Below the pieces are notes generated by a model that was not told the DNA's origin, searched no databases, and saw only the letters and a program-made list of their open reading frames with translations. A stretch of DNA of 7,085 nucleotides from Acidobacteriota bacterium (GTDB lineage: Bacteria > Acidobacteriota > Thermoanaerobaculia > Multivoradales > JAHEKO01), in NCBI GenBank assembly GCA_029861655.1, contig JAOTZA010000167.1, positions 1 to 7,085 on the forward strand, read 5' to 3'. Shown one piece after another: positions 4,024 to 7,085 of the stretch (positions within the stretch are counted from its first letter, which is position 1; each line of letters starts with the position of its first letter). Both the position numbers and the translations under genes were made by a program.

Positions 4024-5400
4024 GTGAGCGACTCTCTCTTCGACGATCAGCTCGCAAGTCAGCCCGCAGGCTCGGCCCGTCTACCGGGCCCGCTGGCCGA
4101 TCGCATGCGGCCGCAGAGCCTCGACGAGGTCGTCGGGCAGGAGAAGTCGGTCGGGCCCCAGGGGTTTCTGCGCCGGGCGATTCTGGAAGACCGGGTGCCC
4201 TCGCTCATTCTCTGGGGGCCACCCGGCTCGGGCAAGACGACGATCGCCGAGATCATGGCGAGAGAGACATCCAGTCGATTTGTTCCGTTCTCGGCCGTGA
4301 CCTCGGGGATCAAGGAGGTCAAGGCGGTGATGGCGGACGCCGAGCGTCTGCGTCGAGCACAGGGTCAGAGGACACTTCTCTTTATTGACGAGATCCACCG
4401 CTTCAACCGCGCTCAGCAGGATGCCTTTCTCCCCTACGTCGAGCGCGGCGACATCATCCTGGTGGGCGCCACGACCGAGAACCCGTCCTTCGAGCTGAAC
4501 GGCGCTTTGCTGTCTCGCTGCCGCGTCGTGGTTCTCGAGCCGCTGACACCCGAGGCGCTGGTCGAGATCCTCGAGCGGGCGCTGGGCGATACGGAGAACG
4601 GGCTGGCGCGGTATCGGGTAGAGGTCGATCAGCAGGCTTTTGAAACCATCGCCCAACTCGCATCCGGCGACGCGCGCAGAGCCTTGAACCTGCTCGAGCT
4701 CGCCGTCGAAGACGCAGCGGCCCGTAGCGCGTCACGGATCGACCAGAAGACCGTGCGCGACATCGCGCAACGCAAGACGCTGCTCTACGACAAGTCCGGC
4801 GAAGAGCACTTCAACCTGATTTCGGCACTTCACAAGTCGCTTCGCGAGAGCGATCCCGACGCCGCGCTCTACTGGCTGGCCCGGATGTTGGCCGCCGGTG
4901 AAGACCCTCTGTATCTGGCCCGGCGCATGGTGCGCTTCGCGAGCGAAGACGTCGGACTGGCCGATCCGCAGGCTCTCCCCCAGGCGCTCGCCGCCTGGGA
5001 CGCCTTTCACCGGTTGGGATCGCCCGAAGGCGAGCTGGCCCTGGCACAACTGGCGATCTATCTGGCACTGGCGCCCAAAAGCAACTCGGTCTACGAGGGC
5101 TACAAAGCCGTCCGCCGGACGATCGAAGAGAGACCCGCCGATCCAGTGCCGATGTCGATTCGCAACGCCCCGACCCAACTGATGAAGAAGGTCGGCTACG
5201 GCGAAGGGCATGTCTACGCCCACGCCACGGACGAGGGAATGGGAGGCATGGAGTGCCTCCCCGAGTCGCTGGCCGGAAGCCGCTTCTACCGGCCCGGAGA
5301 GAGTGGGTTCGAGGCAGAGTTGAGTGAGCGCCTGGAACGGTTTCGGAAAGTGCGGGAGAGGACCCGGACCGCTCGAGGCGCCTCGGAACCGCCACGATGA
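4024..5400 (+). CDS. rarA: replication-associated recombination protein RarA (MgsA), AAA+ ATPase
   Basis: A 458-residue protein, close to the usual length of about 430-450 for RarA/MgsA/WRNIP1-family AAA+ ATPases, which act at stalled replication forks with the clamp-loader and SSB machinery. Visible motifs: the family N-terminus LADRMRPQSLDEVVGQE; Walker A GPPGSGKT (65-72); Walker B LLFIDEIHRF (108-117); sensor 1 GATTENPSF (138-146); SRCR with the likely arginine finger (154-157); sensor 2 GDARRALN (205-212). The C-terminal tetramerisation region has the hallmark YEGYKAVR, then RNAPTQLMKKVGYGEGHVYAH. GTG 4024 is the start; no in-frame ATG lies close upstream, and the ATGs at 4013 and 4016 are in another frame with a stop at 4025. 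The C-terminus after FYRPGESGFE is Arg-rich. The next gene overlaps the stop by 4 bases. Confidence 0.96.
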   Translation: MSDSLFDDQLASQPAGSARLPGPLADRMRPQSLDEVVGQEKSVGPQGFLRRAILEDRVPSLILWGPPGSGKTTIAEIMARETSSRFVPFSAVTSGIKEVKAVMADAERLRRAQGQRTLLFIDEIHRFNRAQQDAFLPYVERGDIILVGATTENPSFELNGALLSRCRVVVLEPLTPEALVEILERALGDTENGLARYRVEVDQQAFETIAQLASGDARRALNLLELAVEDAAARSASRIDQKTVRDIAQRKTLLYDKSGEEHFNLISALHKSLRESDPDAALYWLARMLAAGEDPLYLARRMVRFASEDVGLADPQALPQALAAWDAFHRLGSPEGELALAQLAIYLALAPKSNSVYEGYKAVRRTIEERPADPVPMSIRNAPTQLMKKVGYGEGHVYAHATDEGMGGMECLPESLAGSRFYRPGESGFEAELSERLERFRKVRERTRTARGASEPPR

Positions 5401-6095
5401 AAGTCTGCATCGTCGGCGCCTCCGGGAAGCTCGGCCATTACATGGTACGGCACGCCCTGGATCGCGGCTACGAGGTCGTGGGCGTGTGTCGCGAGCGCAG
5501 CGTAGGCAAGCTGGACGAGTTCAAGGATCGCATCACGGTCGTTCAGGGGGCAACAAACAACCGCGAGGTGATCAAGCGCGCGGTCGCCGGGTGCGATGGA
5601 GTGCTTGTCGTGCTGGTTCCTTGGGGAGTCCAACAGTATTCGTCGGGCACGGCCCAGGCGGTTCTCGATCAGGCGCGTCCGGGGGCACGTCTGATGTTCT
5701 CGTGCGGGTGGCACATCAACCGCGACGGCCAGGACGTGTACTCGGCGAGTTTCAAAGGCCTCACCAGGGTTTTCGGCTGGGTGGCTCGACTCTTTCGTGT
5801 CGCGGACATCGACGACCAGGTGGAAGCGTGCCGAAGAGTGTTCGAAAGCGACACTCGGTGGACCGTCGTGCGGGGGAGCGACCTCGAAGAAGGCGAGAGC
5901 CAGGGGCTGCCCGTGTGGAGCCGGCACATAGACGATCCCATCCTCGAGAGCAACATCACACGCCGCATCGACTTTGCACTGTTCATGGTCGAGGCTCTGG
6001 AGAACGACGCGCTGGTCCAAGAGGCCCCGGCAATTGTCGGTTGCCAGACCCCCTCGGCGCTCGCACACGCTGTCGCTGTTAGCAGCGGAGAGTGA
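5397..6095 (+). CDS. NAD(P)-binding atypical SDR (NmrA/PF13460-like)
   Basis: A 232-residue Rossmann-fold protein. The N-terminus MKVCIVGASGKLG carries the atypical-SDR dinucleotide motif GxxGxxG (residues 7-13). VVGVCRERSVGKLDEF follows as the second strand with Arg residues where NADP-preferring enzymes bind phosphate. VVQGATNN and GCDGVLVVLVP fit the third and fourth strands. WTVVRGSDLEEG and RRIDFALFMVEALE fit the C-terminal part of NAD(P)H-binding/NmrA-like proteins. No classical YxxxK dyad is evident (Tyr115 and Lys120 are one residue too far apart), so it may be a redox-sensing or non-classical reductase; substrate unknown. The ATG overlaps the rarA TGA (ATGA), implying translational coupling, although there is no known functional link to RarA. 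Confidence 0.85.
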   Translation: MKVCIVGASGKLGHYMVRHALDRGYEVVGVCRERSVGKLDEFKDRITVVQGATNNREVIKRAVAGCDGVLVVLVPWGVQQYSSGTAQAVLDQARPGARLMFSCGWHINRDGQDVYSASFKGLTRVFGWVARLFRVADIDDQVEACRRVFESDTRWTVVRGSDLEEGESQGLPVWSRHIDDPILESNITRRIDFALFMVEALENDALVQEAPAIVGCQTPSALAHAVAVSSGE

Positions 6096-6108
6096 TCGCA
6101 GACGTCAG

Positions 6109-6234
6109 ATGCTCGAGACGGGTGAGGGCGAGCACCTCTTCATCAGCCAGCGGACCGAACAGCCGATCCCGCAGGCGATCGCCGCGTCTCTCGAGCGCCA
6201 CGACGCCGAGCACCGGAAGAGCATCGCGCGCTAG
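6109..6234 (+). pseudogene. short ORF or 3' remnant of an unidentified gene
   Basis: ATG 6109 opens a 41-residue frame ending at TAG 6232-6234. Its translation (ETGEGEHLFISQRTEQPIP, then a charged helix-like end AASLERHDAEHRKSIAR) has the balanced composition of real protein rather than an Arg-rich shadow. There is no Shine-Dalgarno, and the frame is open upstream into the SDR gene in a different phase. It could be a small gene, the 3' end of a decayed gene, or a natural C-terminal extension of the SDR lost by frameshift near 6070-6095. I do not recognise it. Confidence 0.3.
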
Positions 6235-6269
6235 GAATTCGGACCGCCCCCAGCTCCTCGGGCGCGTGC

Positions 6270-6989
6270 CTATTCCGCTGCCGGAATGCTCGTCACCAGG
6301 TTCAGGTGAGTGCGGTTGTCGGTTCCTGAAACTACGGGAATCAACTCACCACCATGCTTGAAGGCAAACTTCTCAGTCGCTCGGATCTCGAGAAAATAGC
6401 CTGGGCAGACAACACCGGCGGTCAACGCCTTGGCCATCGAGACGTTGCATTGCTTGGGAACGTTTATGTCGACGCCGAACAATGCCTCGACCGCCTCCAG
6501 GCTGCTGGGGAGAAACGTGCCCTCGTGGCTAGCTCCTTCGGTGAGCCAGTGCATATGGGTGAAGCTTCCCGGTTGGACGATCTGTCCCCGCGTACCCCGA
6601 AGGTTGCCATCCGCGTCGATACGTGGCCCCACCAGCCATACCGGGTGGTCTTGGTTGTGGTAGAGAAACATCGCTTCGCACCCGTTGATCTCCTCGATAC
6701 AAGGCCGGGCGGCGATATGCCAGGCGGCGAAGCAGCCCGCCTCATAATGCTCCGACTTGGTGCAGTGCGCCGCCACGGGGAGCCCATCGGGGCTCAGGTC
6801 GCCGGTCCAGTACACATAGAAGAATCCCTCGAGCGTGCCATCGTTCAAGAGACGCGTTTCCTGATGCGTATCGATGTGATTCCCGAAGAGAAACTCGTAG
6901 GGCCACTCGTGATCCTTCCAGCCGCGGCCGCCCGCCGAAGCGGCACCCGCGAGCAACAGGAACAGAGAAAACAGGGTGAAATGCTTCAT
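6270..6989 (-). CDS. hypothetical secreted protein with six cysteines
   Basis: A 239-residue protein starting at 6989 (minus strand) and ending with TAG at 6270-6272. The start is set by a strong ribosome binding site (GGGAGG, complement of 6995-7000, 5 bases before the ATG) and by a clean signal peptide: MKHFTLFSLFLLLAGAASA, with AxA cleavage before GGRGWKDHEW. The frame remains open to the window edge, but the 32 residues upstream are Arg-rich and lack these signals. The mature part has six cysteines (in HCTKSE, AGCF, RPCIEE, NGCEA, KQCNV, VVCPG), suggesting up to three disulfides in the periplasm or outside. It also has a His/aromatic cluster (SFTHMHWLTEG) that could bind metal. I recognise no family and no catalytic motif. 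It converges with the rarA/SDR operon. Confidence 0.8.
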   Translation of the reverse strand: MKHFTLFSLFLLLAGAASAGGRGWKDHEWPYEFLFGNHIDTHQETRLLNDGTLEGFFYVYWTGDLSPDGLPVAAHCTKSEHYEAGCFAAWHIAARPCIEEINGCEAMFLYHNQDHPVWLVGPRIDADGNLRGTRGQIVQPGSFTHMHWLTEGASHEGTFLPSSLEAVEALFGVDINVPKQCNVSMAKALTAGVVCPGYFLEIRATEKFAFKHGGELIPVVSGTDNRTHLNLVTSIPAAE

Positions 6990-6994
6990 CGATA

Positions 6995-7000
6995 CCTCCC
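6995..7000 (-). promoter_or_regulatory. strong ribosome binding site GGGAGG for the secreted protein
   Basis: On the minus strand GGGAGG lies 5 bases before the ATG at 6989. It is the best Shine-Dalgarno in the window and decides the start of this gene against the longer open frame. Confidence 0.8.
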
Positions 7001-7015
7001 TTTCTTGACCTCTTT

Positions 7016-7036
7016 GAACCCTGAACGCCAGGGTTC
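7016..7036 (-). promoter_or_regulatory. perfect 8-bp hairpin upstream of the secreted-protein gene
   Basis: GAACCCTG (7016-7023) pairs perfectly with CAGGGTTC (7029-7036) around a 5-base loop. It lies about 26 bases upstream of the start codon of the minus-strand gene, possibly in its 5' leader. There is no U-tract on the minus strand, so it does not look like a terminator. An operator or mRNA-stabilising hairpin is possible. Confidence 0.45.
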
Positions 7037-7054
7037 CTCGAAACGGTGTCTTAC

Positions 7055-7066
7055 TCTCGGCCGAGA
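7055..7066. promoter_or_regulatory. 12-bp perfect palindrome TCTCGGCCGAGA
   Basis: A perfect dyad about 66 bases upstream of the start codon of the minus-strand secreted-protein gene, where an operator for a dimeric regulator could lie. No regulator is identifiable. A 12-bp palindrome can occur by chance in GC-rich DNA. Confidence 0.3.
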
Positions 7067-7085
7067 CCAGCCTCCGCCGCAACAC

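Noticed and set aside
3629..4027. Open frames after vapC (3629-4027, 3744-4016)
   Set aside because: They are out of phase with vapC and read through both REP-like elements; composition is Arg/Thr-rich with no motif.
6246..6265. Hairpin between the convergent SDR and secreted-protein genes (CGCCC with GGGCG)
   Set aside because: Only a 5-bp stem with a 10-base loop and no T-run; expected by chance in GC-rich DNA.
6990..7085. N-terminal extension of the minus-strand secreted protein to the window edge
   Set aside because: It would place 32 Arg-rich residues ahead of a complete signal peptide and ignore the strong ribosome binding site.

Overview
The window is GC-rich bacterial chromosome. 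It has several genes with no Shine-Dalgarno sequence, and its intergenic spaces are dotted with one family of palindromic repeat. No gene fixes the phylum. The overall style (high GC, extracytoplasmic propeller/FN3 protein, ribbon-helix-helix/PIN toxin-antitoxin pair, REP-type repeats) would fit an uncultured acidobacterial or deltaproteobacterial-type lineage, but that is a guess. No rRNA, tRNA, CRISPR array, transposase gene or prophage gene was seen.

Layout. 1-307: repeat cluster containing a 120-bp direct duplication built from palindromic repeats. 308-862 and 911-1582: two unrecognised multi-pass membrane proteins, same strand. 1579-1780: second repeat cluster, followed by a long, different inverted repeat with a G-quadruplex motif in its loop. 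1847-3007: exported beta-propeller protein with a C-terminal fibronectin type III domain. 3074-3127: likely promoter/operator of a vapBC-like toxin-antitoxin operon (3128-3864). 3819-3934: two more palindromic repeats, one lying inside the 3' end of the toxin gene. 4024-5400: rarA (AAA+ replication/recombination factor), overlapping by 4 bases an NAD(P)-binding atypical SDR gene (5397-6095). 6109-6234: a doubtful small ORF or gene remnant. 6270-6989, minus strand: an unrecognised secreted protein with six cysteines in its mature part, converging on the rarA operon.

The most notable content is the repeat family. Ten copies (46-71, 95-120, 143-168, 220-245, 269-294, 1579-1612, 1635-1660, 1687-1713, 3819-3844, 3909-3934) share a GTAG foot next to an imperfectly palindromic hairpin. 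This is the architecture known for REP elements mobilised by REP-associated tyrosine transposases (RAYTs). Three pairs are arranged head-to-head as in BIMEs, with a semi-conserved spacer around TTCGAA. The two orientations carry different but compensated base pairs at the top of the stem (G-C in every plus-strand copy, C-G in every typical minus-strand copy), so the hairpin is conserved as a structure. The repeats sit at gene edges: one supplies the stop codon of the second membrane gene and another encodes the last part of the VapC-like toxin.

Functionally the genes form separate units: genome maintenance (rarA with an SDR passenger), a toxin-antitoxin module, an exported propeller protein, and orphan membrane or secreted proteins. 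No single pathway links them.
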